DNA of 64,000 bases from Dama dama (lineage: Eukaryota; Chordata; Mammalia; Artiodactyla; Cervidae). A model generated the notes under the pieces. It made no database searches. It was given only the letters and a program-made list of their open reading frames with translations, and was not told where the DNA came from. The stretch is from positions 15,349,001-15,413,000 of the forward strand of contig NC_083691.1 of NCBI RefSeq assembly GCF_033118175.1, read 5' to 3'. The position numbers were made by a program, and so were the translations under genes. Below, piece after piece: positions 20,797 to 31,870 of the stretch (position 1 is the stretch's first letter; the number at the start of each line of letters is the position of its first letter).

Positions 20797-21685
20797 ACTG
20801 GCACCTCTGTGTCCCTCTGTCTAATTTACCCCAACCCCTGTCTCCAGGCTTTCTGTCTCCTGATATGGACCTATGTTCTATCACTTCTAACCTCCCGATA
20901 CCATCGCCTCCTGTGATCCTCACACACGGCTGCGTTCCCTGCAATGTCTGTCTGCCCATGGGCTGTCAGTTCCTTTTATCATCCCAGGAAGAAGCACAGT
21001 TCCTCCCTTTGGGACCTGCCTGATTTCAGTGTCCTGGCCTCTCCTGCCTGACCCTGTTCCTACAGAGTGCTTTCCTGAGCCCCAGACCCTAGTTCATTTT
21101 AAGCTTTTTGAACATAAAGAGTATTGGTCTGGGTCCATCCGGGAATGCTGCATATTCAAAGTTCTGGATTATTTGGATAAAAAATGAAACAGAATAAATT
21201 CATCCACTGCCTAAAAACATCTGGTCTCTTTTAATGAAAACCTACCACTGGGCTGTCTGGCAACAAGTCTATTTGTATCCAACGTGTATCCAGAGAGTTC
21301 TTTTAATTTTTTTTTTCTTTTCCAGCTGCAAACCCACATGAGAAGTAGACACGCTCTTTCATGTAATTCTTCACTGAAAATGATCTGAAACTATTTCCCA
21401 ACTTGTCTGAATGCATTCTGAATATTCAAGGGACATTTCACAGGTTTGAACCAAAAAACTCCTCCAGTACATGAAATTGGTGTCTGCATTTTGACAAATG
21501 TCAGGGAGAGCACAAATGCCATAGATTGAGACCTTGAACAATCAGGAAGTCTGTGTTAGCTGCCTGGTTCCCTGGGTCTCCTAGTTGAATCTTCTAAAGT
21601 AAAAGACGTTTAAATTGCTAAGTCTCCTTCCGCCGGCCAACATTCCCAGCCTTTGGTGATGGATACGAGTAACGCACAGGACTTC
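20797..21685. other. Unique DNA, no gene seen
   Basis: A pyrimidine-rich patch (20800-21060) and a T run near 21307. No exon, RNA gene or repeat family recognised. Confidence 0.5.
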
Positions 21686-21689
21686 TAAC

Positions 21690-21875
21690 GCTACAGTTTA
21701 ACATTTGTATTAAACCCATTACCTTACCGCTTTCAAAGCATTTCAGATACCTCATCCCTCTTGACTCTCTTGACAAACTTCTGAAGTAAGCAGAGCAGAT
21801 AGCATCCTCTCTACCTTGAAGAAGAGAAAACTGAAACAAGAAAGATGAAATAACTACATCGTCTCTCTAAGATGG
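21690..21875 (+). mobile_element. MIR SINE fragment
   Basis: The order matches MIR's 3' half: 'catttcagatacctcatccctcttgac', then 'cttctgaagtaagcagagcag', then 'aagagaaaactgaaacaaga'. Diverged, as usual for MIR. Confidence 0.65.
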
Positions 21876-22738
21876 AGGCAGAGTTCTCCTTCGACCAACC
21901 CCTCTGCTCAAGGCACTTTGATGGGTAACATGTTAGCAGAGAATAGCAGTAAGACACCACCTCCTTCAGGGCTCTTGCATTCTTGTGAGCCAGATGTAGA
22001 ATTCAACAGGCAAGAGAAGTGTGAGCAGGACACTGGCTGGGTTTGGAAACAGGTCCGCCTCCAGATGTGAAAGGAGGCAGGTGCCCCCTCCAGTCTTGCG
22101 TCTTGATGCCAGAGGCCAGGTGAAGTCTTTTCTTGTCTAAAAAGGAGCCTGAAAACCAAAAATGGTTGTCAATTTCGTCTTCCACAATGACTTTTAAAAA
22201 GCGGGAGAGGACACAGAACAGTCTGTGATGAGAAACTGCACCAAGAGGCCCACGAGCTCGTTGTCATCGGAGCAGCAATGTCACCAAGAGCGTACAGACA
22301 GAGTCCTCGAGTGACGGTTGTAAGGTCTGGTTCTGGACAGGGCCTCACAGTAGGCCAGGTGAAGGCGGCGGAAGCTCCATAAGCTGGGGAGAATAATCAG
22401 AAAGGGATGGAGACAGTGAATAGGTAAAAGGCATCAAAATGACTGCAGACCAAATTATCAGGAGTTAAGCATCATTTGATGGTGAGACACATGAAGTACA
22501 TGATCAGAAGGGATGCTCACTCAAGAGAGTTAATTCTGCAGACTGTGACTTTCAGGTGAATAAGGATAAGATGTTCAAAAGAATAAAAACTCAACTTTTG
22601 TTACAAAGGCATTCTTAAACAAAACAAGCCTAAATTGAAGATTATCTAAACCACTAGATACTAAATTGCTATATAAAAAACCCAATTACAAATTTGTGGA
22701 AGAAAAATATAGATGTTGCTTTTTTTTTTTTTTTTTTT
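21876..22738. other. Unique DNA ending in a poly-T run
   Basis: The T18 run at about 22721-22738 abuts an older repeat. A CpG-retaining stretch at 22200-22380 has no recognised features. No exon found. Confidence 0.45.
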
Positions 22739-22739
22739 G

Positions 22740-23260
22740 ATGTAGTAGATGCAGTATTGCTTTCTTTTTGCTGCATAAAAATTATCACCAACTTATCTGC
22801 TTAAAACCACACCTCGTTACTTACATGTCCGAAGATCGGGGAGGTCTCTGCTGATTCTCTGCTTGGGGTATCTCACAGCAAAAACAAGGCTTTTGGAAAA
22901 GAATCCCCATCCAAGCTCACCAGGGTTGTTGGCAGAGTCCGATTCCTGGTCCCATTGGTAAAGGTCCTGTCAGCTGAGGCCACTCTGTCCTTGTGGAGGC
23001 CACTAGCCTTCCTTCTTCCTCCATGCCAGCGATTATAGGATTGTAGTGCAAGCCCCTGACTTCCTCTCCTGATAACACCAGAGAAGCTCTGTGCTTTAAA
23101 AGGACTCAAACAATGTCATTCGGTCCATTCAGATAATCACCCTTTCACTCATTCACAACTTACATACTTCTCAGAGGCCCCACCCACAGTCAAAGAGGAG
23201 AGGATTTCACAAGGGTGAAGGGTCATTGTGGGCCTTTCTTAGAACCCTGCATCCTAAATA
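22740..23260. mobile_element. Ancient LTR-like or DNA-element repeat (uncertain family)
   Basis: The segment 'ctgcataaaaattatcaccaac..ctgcttaaaaccac' and the following order of motifs ('aagctcaccagggttgttggc', 'ggccactctgtccttgtgg', 'agaggccccacccacagtcaaagagg') recall an abundant old mammalian interspersed repeat of LTR type. I cannot assign the family from memory. It is fully decayed and non-coding; no retroviral gene is present. Confidence 0.4.
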
Positions 23261-24389
23261 TGGGTCAGACTTGAGGTTGGAAAGAGAATTAGTGAAGTGG
23301 AAGATAGGACTAACAATTCATTTGAGAGAGTAGCACACACACATCCGTAGTTTATTATTTTGTAATGAATACTTGAGAAATCAAAAATGTTTCCAACTTA
23401 TTCTTCCAACAATGGAAGAATGTCTCCAACATTCTTTTAATAAGAATCCCAGAAGAGAATGAAGGTAATGTCAGAGAATAGAAATAATTCTTGATTTTTA
23501 TAAGGATGTCAAGAAATGTATAAATTTTACTTAGAATACTTAGTGCAATAAATAAAAATAAATTACCTCTGAAGAACTACAATTAGACTGATAGCATACT
23601 CCTTTTTTAGGAATAATAGATGTCAGTGAGTACACCTGGGCAGAGGCCTCAAACAGCTGAAGACTGGTCGTTCTAGACCAGTGTGGGCAATTAAACTCAA
23701 GCAAATGTAACCGCATCTGGAAATGTCTAATTAAAGCAAACAACCAAGAAAGGGATAAAATAACACAGGGAAGGGAACTGGGATCCAAGAATCACATGCT
23801 GAGGAGCCATGAACCTGTTGAATATGGAGACCAAACCACGTGTGTTCATATCAGACAACGTATTTGACATTATCAACTTGGAACACTTGAAAGTAATATG
23901 ACGAGTAAATATCAGGAGGAAAGGAGTTCCAGAACAATAGTATGTTTACCTTACTTGTCCATCAGCAGTGTCAAAATTTAGACATGAAATTTTTAAAAAG
24001 TACAAAATAAAGGTATTTTGTTATACACACTATGGGAGGTTCCCAGCTCCAGGACTCACAGCCTCACCCGAGGAGCTGGGAAAATGTACAGGTCACCATG
24101 TGGGAAAGACAATCAGGCAGAGGGTGTGGCTGAAAGGAGTGAGGACATACACTGAATATGCTTGTGCTCAATTCGTCCTTCAAAGAAAACCACTTCTCAT
24201 TGTAAAGGGCCAAAAATAAACCTCTAAACAACAATGATATGGTCAGAAGAAATATTCAATGAGTAAAGCAAGCAAGGTCAGGAGGAAATACCAAATAACT
24301 TTATTCATAAGCAAAAAATAGAGTTACATATGTCAGTGATACACAGGTCTCTTTGAAAGAAGAGAAGTCAGTCTTAAGTGGGAAAATGA
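23261..24389. other. AT-rich DNA, possibly old L1-derived in part
   Basis: Parts such as 23560-23620 vaguely resemble the L1 ORF1/ORF2 junction area. I cannot delimit an element. Otherwise no features. Confidence 0.35.
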
Positions 24390-24830
24390 TGCTGTAGCAG
24401 GCCATCAATCCAGGAAACAGCAGTGCAAAAAAGAAAAAGATAAAAATAGAAAACAAACAAAAAGACAGTAGAAAGAATCCCAAGTGCATGAACCCACAAT
24501 AACAATAAATGTAACAGTGCTAAACTATGCTACTTGAAGAGAGATGATCAAATTGCATGACTGATAAAATTAAAACACAAAATACTGAGTGGTAAGTCTT
24601 GCTACATAAATATTATGCACATGTACAGTGATATAAAAATATCAATATTAGGAAAATTAGATTTAAAGTGAATCCTGTGTAATAATGAAATTAACATTCC
24701 TCTACCAAGAATTTGTACAGTCATATGTTTTATGTCCCTGACACTGTAATGTCAAAATATATAAAGCATAAAAAAGTGAATTATAATCATAGGAGGACAT
24801 TTTAGCATAGCTTCATCTGAAATGAAAAGC
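24390..24830 (+). mobile_element. Ancient L1 ORF2 5' (endonuclease region) relic
   Basis: Landmarks in order match the start of L1 ORF2: 'caataacaataaatgtaac..gctaaac' near 24497-24527, 'taataatgaaatta' near 24680, and 'atgtcaaaatatataaagca' followed by 'aatcataggaggacat' near 24750-24800. No open frame survives. This is an old (mammalian-wide) L1. Confidence 0.5.
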
Positions 24831-24922
24831 CAAGTGAGCCAACAAAAGTTTGTCAAGTCTAAAAATTTAGCTCCTTACTATCTTTCCTGATTGACACAGA
24901 GCTGCATGATTCTAAAAGTTCT

Positions 24923-25235
24923 ACCAGTCAATCATGAATGAAATCAACCCTGAATATTCATTGGAAGGACTGGTGCTAAAGCTTAAGCTCCAATACTTTG
25001 ACCAACTGATGCAAAGAGCCGACTCATTGGAAAAGACCCTGATGCTGGGAAAGATTGAAGACAGCAGGAGAAGGAGATGACAGAGGATGAGCTGGCTGGA
25101 TTGTATCACCAGCTCAATGGACATGACTTTGAGCTAAGTCTTGGAGGTAGCAGAGGATAGAGGAGCCTGGCATGCTGCGGTCCATGGGGTCACAAAGAAT
25201 CAGACACAACTTAGCGACTGAACTACAGTAACAAC
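24923..25235 (+). mobile_element. BovB LINE 3' end fragment
   Basis: From the 'NPEYSLEGL' region to the end tail, with about 10-15% changes by eye and several stops. It is 5' truncated at nearly the same point as the copies at 5741 and 30004. Confidence 0.92.
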
Positions 25236-25544
25236 AGTTCTAGCAATTCTAACCATTAATCTGTTAATGAAAGGTGCCAACATAAATGCATAAAGAATGC
25301 TATGCAATGTGATGCTCAGGGCTTAACATAAATGCACTAGTCTGAAGATGAAAGCTGGTGTAGAAGTGAGAAGATGCAGACAGCACAGTGCTCCACTTGT
25401 GAGGATAAAGCGCCCAGGTCTTCTGAGGGCACAGGTGTGTCCACAGATTTAGGTGAAGCAGCCCCCTGGGGTGAGGGTCCTGCCCATGTGCAGGAAGCTG
25501 TGCTTTTTTTTCAACCCTAATGTTGTTCTATGTAACTTTTCATA

Positions 25545-25754
25545 GGGCTTCCCTGGTGGCTCAACGGTAAAGAATCTGCCTGCAAGGCAGGAGACCCGGG
25601 TATTATCCCTGGGTCGGGAAGATCCCCTGGAGAAAGATATGGCAACCCACTCCAGTATTCTTACCTGGAGAATCCCATGGACAGAGGAGCCAGGTGGGCT
25701 AAAGTCCATGGGGTCACAAAGAGTCAGACATGAATGAGTGACTAAGCACACAAT
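25545..25754 (+). mobile_element. Bov-tA SINE
   Basis: Full-length copy with an 8-base target-site duplication, TTTTCATA, at 25537-25544 and 25755-25762. Confidence 0.95.
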
Positions 25755-25762
25755 TTTTCATA

Positions 25763-27645
25763 AGTTTCCATATATTTTCTCCTTTGCCAATATTTTATAT
25801 CCATGGACTGTCTGTGTCCCTCTTTTAATGAATTATCATCTAGTAAGAACAAAATCTGCAAAGATTGACGGTAGATGAGGTGTTCTAAGAGAGTCTCAGA
25901 GAATCCATATCCCACAAAACCTAGCCCTTGGACCTCACGAGCATATAAGGGACAACAATTATAAAAGGGTTTGTGACAACGCACTGCTGACCATCAGAAT
26001 GAATGCCGGTGTAGCACTTACGGATGTTCCAGGCGGTCTGTCCACACGGCTGTACTGTAGCAGGTGCTGGCGTCCCCATCTGGCCGAGGGCTCACCCAAC
26101 ATCTCAGAGGGCTCACCCACACCTCCTGGAGCTGGGATGCCCACAGCCATGCCTGCACCCCCCACACAACTACCACTCGGGCTTGGGGGCCTGTGGCCCC
26201 GAGCTCACAAGGACCTGATGCTCGGGCCTTAATGCTCTGCTCTCCTTGTCCTGAAATTCTTAACTATTTTTATGGGAATGTGAGCTTTGAAAGACAAGTT
26301 GGTCCAGCAGAGCATCTGCCAGGGCTTTGGAGCCTCAGTTTAGGGGTGTCCTACTTCCAGCTACTTTTGAAGCCCTTGAGAAAGGCTCCTGGCTGCCTGA
26401 CCCTGACCCCATTGCTCCAGGAGCCCAGGTAGGGTCACAGGTGGGAGCTGTCCCGCTCGCTGCTTTTGGAGGCAACTTGCCAGTCATGCGCCCTGACCCA
26501 GCACACAAGGCGGGACAGGTACAGTCCCTTGAGGGGCACGGAGCGTGAGACCCCACTGCCGGGGGTCAGAGGTGGTGGGAGACAGCCTGCTGTCATTGTG
26601 AACCCCAGGTGGCAGAGTGGAGGTCTCAGGCACCCCCAGAGTCTGCCCTCACCCCACAAAATGCCCACTCCTGAAGGAGAACATTAAATTACAAATGAAG
26701 AATTCCACATCAGATCAAGAGAGAGCTACCAAAAAAAAAAAAGAAAATATATTTTAGTACCTCTAATTTCTCAGGTTTTTCCTGTTTTTAAACAGCCGTA
26801 CCACTTTTATTTTACACTGGGATTTTTAAATTAGCTACCTCCTTCTCTATGCTACACTACAAAAGACCTTTAAAGTCATTGGGTTTATCTCTTCTTCCAC
26901 ATTTTGGACAGTTCTGTCATTCAGAGCCACACTGGATGAGTCAAATCACTGTATCATACATTAATAAGCACTTCTCCCCTGGGTTTTCTCTTTTCCAGGT
27001 ATACATGTTCACTTCTTAAAATGGCATCATCTTAAGGTGACCATAGACCACCCGTAACAAGCTCTTTGGATAGGACATCTCAACCAGGTTAGGTCATGCC
27101 AGGTTATTTTCACATTGGTATGAAAATGTGGGAAAAAGTAAAACTTAAAGAAAGATGGAGTTCAAGGTAACTCTTCCTGGGAGTGAAAAGTCAGACACAC
27201 CAAGATTTGAACATGAATGAGAGAAAAATGTCTTCAGGACACATCCTGTCCCCAGAGCAGCTTGTGCATGCATGGCCTGAGGGCATCCTGGAGAGGAAGG
27301 CCCCTTTGGGGCTGAACTCAGTGGCCTTATAACTTTGAGGTCTAGAAATAAGTGCAATTACTGTGAAATCACATTTACATGAGTGGACGTATTCAACTAG
27401 GGTGAAATATATCCTCCTGCCTTTTAATCACTAACATATCTAATACTTGGAAACTCTGCTGTGTCTCTATCCCCAAATGATTATGTAAAGCTAGTTCAAA
27501 GACATGGATGAACAATAGGGAAAAGGCACTATTAAAACCTCTGCAGATCTGAGCTGGGTTGGAGGGAAGATTCAGTTAGTTATGAGCAGAAGCTAAAGAA
27601 GGATCAACAGGAAGAGTTAGAGAAAGATGCCTTATAACCAGTAAG
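25763..27645. other. Unique DNA with a GC-richer patch
   Basis: The patch at about 26000-26680 has raised GC and overlapping frames on both strands (up to 122 codons, 26064-26432 on plus). None shows a domain and they contradict each other. A short A run is at 26730-26742. The rest is AT-rich without recognised elements. Confidence 0.45.
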
Positions 27646-27870
27646 GGGGCTTCCCAGGTGGCTGCAGTGGTAAAGAACCTGCCCGCCAATGCAGGAGACA
27701 TGAGACTCAGGTTTGATCCCTGGGTCAAGAAGATCCCCTGGAGGAGGGCATGGCAACCCACTCCAGCATTCTTGCCTGAAGAATCCCCCGGACAGAGGAC
27801 CCTGATGGACTACAGTCCATAGGGTCGCAAAGAGTTGGACACAACTGAAGCAACTTAGCATGCATGCATA
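27646..27870 (+). mobile_element. Bov-tA SINE
   Basis: Full-length, with the head at 'gggcttcccaggtggctgc' and a tail ending in a GCATGCAT run. Confidence 0.93.
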
Positions 27871-28129
27871 CAACCATTAAGTACTTCATAAGTTCTGTTA
27901 AGTATCAACACTCATGTATTACTCCATGGTTGGTGAATTCTGGAAATAAGTACTTCTCTTCTGCCCTCTCCTTCACCAACTGAAATACCCATTTCATCCT
28001 CAGACTTACATTTTCTTAGCAAAAAGCCAAGACTATACAAAAGTGATCACTTTTCTGGCAATGCATGCTTGCAATAAGAGAAAGTTAGAAAGGAAGTCAG
28101 ATCTGCATGCTTGAGGTTGCTAAAATCCA
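27871..28129. other. Unique DNA, nothing recognised
   Basis: No exon, repeat or RNA gene seen. Confidence 0.45.
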
Positions 28130-28760
28130 CTTCACGTTGATTAATGCACCGAAATTACCCAAGACCAGCTCACTAGGGAACATCTGTCATACAGCGAAAG
28201 TAAGTGAGACCTTTCAGGACCTGCTAGATGCCAAATACGCAAATTAAAATTGCTGTTGGGTTCAACAGTGCTGGAAATCTTTGTTTTTAATTTCTTTAAG
28301 AAGTTTCTTTGGGAGCAAAGTACATGAAATTTTGCTAATCGAGACCCTTCCTTCAAGGGTAGCCCATCATATGGCATTCCATCACTTTGATGTCTCCCGG
28401 TGTAGGCTCTAAGGTTCGATCTGATAACGACAACGTTGCATCCATTATCATGCAAATTCCACAGGCTGAACAGCGCGCTAAGAGAGACACAAAGCTGTCT
28501 GTGTCAAAAGGTTTGAATAAACGCTAAGTGTCATTAGCAGGGTCTCTCCTTCTTCCCAGTCAATTCCCAGAACCCTGATTTCTTTTCAATCTTTCTTTAA
28601 AAATGATCTCATCCTGATCTAATGATGCTGATTCACAGACACGGTGAGGTAATGCACTTAAGATAATGCATCATCTCCACGGCTCACACGAGTGTGAATG
28701 TTAAGCAGAATTTCAGTACAGCCTTACCTTTTACTGTAACAAGAAACTGCAAACTAATAG
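28130..28760. other. Candidate conserved noncoding element with POU octamer
   Basis: This repeat-free block retains many isolated CpG sites (for example near 28138, 28150, 28194, 28240, 28339, 28398, 28415, 28430, 28471-28474, 28523). It contains a perfect octamer ATGCAAAT (28450-28457) next to TAATGATGG-like homeodomain sites on the opposite strand. A 104-codon minus-strand frame (28141-28455) shows no family. CpG retention in otherwise CpG-poor DNA is the reason for the call. Confidence 0.4.
28450..28457 (+). promoter_or_regulatory. POU octamer ATGCAAAT
   Basis: Perfect match, embedded in CATTATCATGCAAATTCC, which also offers an ATTA homeodomain core six bases upstream. Meaningful only if the block is conserved. 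Confidence 0.35.
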
Positions 28761-30003
28761 CACAGTGCAGCCACCAGCACAATGCCACCCTGACAAGATG
28801 GCATTAGGAAATGTCAGAGAAAATGCCTTTTATCCATATTATAGGATGCCAACTAATTTTATAGCTTCCTCATTTAGAAGAGAAGGGGTAAATAACAGTT
28901 TTTAGATAGTAAACTAAAATGCTTTTTATTTAAAAAGCAATGTGTAAATCTTTGTAACCCAGTGATAAACTAGGCATTTTTTTTTCCAATCTGCCCTTTT
29001 CGAAGCACAAAGAGTTTGAATTTATGGATAAGTGTATCAAAAGCATCTTTGAAACATCTGACTACAGAATGAAATTTTACTGGTCCTAGTAATAGACACC
29101 AGAATCTCAGAGAAGTCTTTCACAATTTATAGTTGCATTCAGATCACATCGTATGTATTCGTGGAGCAAAGGGATATGTCTCCTTCAATTTTATATGTAT
29201 AACTATTTTATACGCAATGTGCTTTCTCAAAATATGTGAACATGGATTGCAATGAAAAGAACAGAGATTGGGAAAAGTGTAGGCAAATGGAATTGCAGAC
29301 GTCGGAACTCAAGTGGGCTCTTGGAGTCATCTTCTCTAGCAGCCCTCTTTCATGGGTGATGAAATTAAGACCTAGAGATGATAAATGATGAGCAGATGCT
29401 ATCATCTGTTTGATCCCCTCAGATACTAACTGTAGGGTACAATTAGTGATAGGGTTATGCTGATGAATGCAGCTTGGTTCTCACCCTCAAATAGCTTTCA
29501 GTGTAGCAGGAAACTCCAATACATAAACAACCTATTATACTGGAGACAGAAGATACAAGAGATGTGAGCAAAGTGCCGTGGGACAGAGGGAAGCACAACT
29601 CACGGTGAAGGGGAGAGAGACAGAAAGTGGAGGTTCAGTGGAAACTGAGAGCTGGAGGGGAATGGCGATGATGGGAGAAGGCAAACAAGAGCGCAGGGTG
29701 GACCGAGGTGCCAGAACACAAGACAGAGAAAAGATGGCCTTGGGCATGTGCCATGGAGGGGGCATGGTGGAGAGCAAAGTGGCCAAGAGTGAAAAGGCTC
29801 CAGTTGGCAAAATCTTTTCAACCACTTTGGTCAGAAGAATTGTTAGGAGCACAGCAGAGCCTGCCAGGTATTGCAAAGCTATTTCCTAGTCTGGAGGGGG
29901 CTTTCATGAATTTTTGTATAATAAGATGGTTTCATTGGTAAAACAGGAAAAAAGCCAAGATGTAGAGGGTGCACCACCATCACAAAGAATAGCATACTGA
30001 TAC
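28761..30003. other. Unique DNA with an old repeat at 29480-29870
   Basis: The segment from 'aaatagctttcagtgtagcaggaaactcc' to 'gtggccaagagtgaaaagg' recalls an abundant ancient mammalian repeat of uncertain class. It accounts for the purine-rich 103-codon frame on plus (29578-29889). A T run lies at about 28977-28985. Confidence 0.4.
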
Positions 30004-30246
30004 AGATACTTTGGCCACCTGATATGAAGAACTGACTCATTTGAAAAGACCCTGATGCTGGGAAAGACTGAAGGCGGGAGGAGAAGGGGACGACAGAGGA
30101 TGAGATGGTTGGATGGCATCACGGACTCAGTGGACATAAGTTTGAGTAAACTTGGGGAGTTGGTGATGGACAGGGAGGCCTGGCGTGCTGCAGTCCATGA
30201 GGTGGCAAAGAGTTGAGCATGACTGAGTGACTGAACTGAACTGAAA
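30004..30246 (+). mobile_element. BovB LINE 3' end fragment
   Basis: It starts at the 'YFGHLI' region and continues through 'MLGKTEGGRRRGRQRMRWLDGI' to the (GAACTGAACTGA) tail. It is lightly diverged, and the CGA codon after RRRRG is still intact here. Confidence 0.93.
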
Positions 30247-30274
30247 GGTACTTGATTTTTTGTTCTAGTTTACA

Positions 30275-30445
30275 AATCAAGACATGCATACCATTTCATT
30301 GACCTCATTTTCTCTGGGAGTGGAATGAGTATTATTTTAATTGTACAGATGAACAAACTGTGCCTTTATGAGCTTTCTGACTAGATTAGAAGTAGGTTTT
30401 GTAGACCAAGTCCAGTGATCTTTCCAATATTTATCAAATCTCAAA
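30275..30445 (+). mobile_element. MIR SINE fragment
   Basis: Order of motifs: 'ttcattgacctcattttctctg', 'gagtattattttaattgtacagatgaacaaactgtgcc', then 'gtagaccaagtccagtgatc'. This matches the 3' half of MIR. Confidence 0.65.
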
Positions 30446-30489
30446 AATTATGTGTATGTATTAATTTTTTAAATTTTGCCTGATAGTGA

Positions 30490-30605
30490 TTGTCATTCAC
30501 TTGTGTCCAACTCTGCAACCCCATGGACTAATACCCTGCCAGGTTCCTCTGTCCATGGAATTATCCAGGCATGAATACTGGGGTGGGCTGCCATTTCCTT
30601 CCTTG
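30490..30605 (-). mobile_element. Bov-tA SINE, 3' part only
   Basis: Inverse copy of the SINE tail and body; it stops at 'ggctgccatttccttcc', so the tRNA-like head is missing. Likely 5' truncated at insertion or later deleted. Confidence 0.88.
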
Positions 30606-30956
30606 CATAAAGGTGCACCCAAAAGGTCAGAGTGAAGTTGGAAATGGCTGAGAACCCAGAGCTGTTTGAGAGAAGAGTCTCCAGGCTGACGAGCGTGGCC
30701 CTCCCTCTGCAGGGGGCTCTCCTCTCCCACCCTGCCCCTCTCACTTAGCCCTGGAAGCCTGGCTTTCATCCTGTGCTTTCAGCGACTGATAACCCCCCGG
30801 AGATCAAATCCAGGGGCCTTTTCTCTGTTCCCACCTCTTTGATCTCCACAGCCTTTAAAGCTGGTCACATCACCATTTCCTCTCCTTGAAGCTGGACTGG
30901 TCCCTTCACTTTCAGAGCTGAGTTGGCCATTTCGGACCTGACATCCCACTTCTCTG
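30606..30956. other. Unique DNA, nothing recognised
   Basis: GC-moderate, pyrimidine-rich. No exon seen. Confidence 0.45.
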
Positions 30957-31163
30957 GTTGGTGGTTTAGTCGCTCAGTCAAGTCCGACCCTTGCAACCCC
31001 ATGGACTGTAGCCCATTAGGCTCCTCTGCCCTTGAGATTTCCCAGGCCAGAAAACTGGAGTGGGTTGCTGTTTCCTCCTCCAGGTGATCTTCCTGACCCA
31101 GGGATCAAACCCCGGTCTCCTGTATTGCAAGCAGATTCTCTACCATCTGAGCCACCAGCTGCC
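30957..31163 (-). mobile_element. Bov-tA SINE
   Basis: Inverse full-length copy, head at 'gatggtagagaatc..' (inverse) near 31135-31163. Confidence 0.93.
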
Positions 31164-31689
31164 CTTTGGTCTCCCTTGTGGACGACACCAACCTCTGACC
31201 AAAGAGTCTTACCTGGTCTTAACACCAACCTCTTACCTGTGACTCTGACTTTCCCTGAGGATGTAAGCTTGTCTCTCTCTCCTGTTCTGAAAACTCTCCT
31301 TGGTGAACATCATTCATTCATTCACTCATTAGTCCATTCACTTATTACCTACTCGCTTCATGTAAATAGCTCCTCTGTGAATTTCTAGATTGACCAGGAA
31401 TAAATGAGGGGTGTATCACCACTTTTTTTTTTTTTAAAGATCAAGCTTCTCTTTGTAACTGCTGAAAACAAGCAAACAGAGGGAAAAAACAAACCAAAAC
31501 CTTCTATAGTGTAATTTAAAGCTTTAAAACATATATTAAATGTTTTAAAATATTTATAAGATATTGTAAATATTAAATTTATAAAAATTTATAATAACCT
31601 TTCAGACATTCTCTTCAAAATGTAATTCTATCCCACACCCTACGGTCTCTAACCCCCTTCTCTGCTTTTTTCTCTTCCACAGAACTAAT
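31164..31689. other. Unique DNA with a T run
   Basis: A (CATT)n-like run at 31310-31350, a T12-13 run at 31424-31435, and an AT-rich block at 31510-31600. Confidence 0.5.
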
Positions 31690-31870
31690 TATGTCTGATG
31701 TCTATCCACCACTTATTTATGTTAGATTGTTGTTTGTTTCTCTACCTTGGAATATAAACAACCCAAGGGTGGGAATTTCATCTGTTTTGTGCATTGTTAT
31801 ATCTCTGGTACCTTGAATTGCAACTAGTATCTTATGGATCCTCAGGAAGCATATGGATGAAAGAACAAAT
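31690..31870 (+). mobile_element. L2 LINE 3' end
   Basis: The order of 'ttggaatataaac..cccaagggtgggaatttcatctgttttgtgcattgttatatctc' and then '..gcatatggatgaaagaac' matches the conserved L2 3' end (the region ending in 'gaatgaatgaa'). Ancient and non-coding. Confidence 0.72.

Noticed and set aside
22740..23260. An endogenous retrovirus with genes
   Set aside because: Only a decayed LTR-like or DNA-element repeat is suggested; no gag, pol or env-like frame flanks it.
26064..26556. Overlapping frames in the GC-richer patch as an exon
   Set aside because: Three frames on both strands contradict each other, and no domain or defensible splice sites were found.
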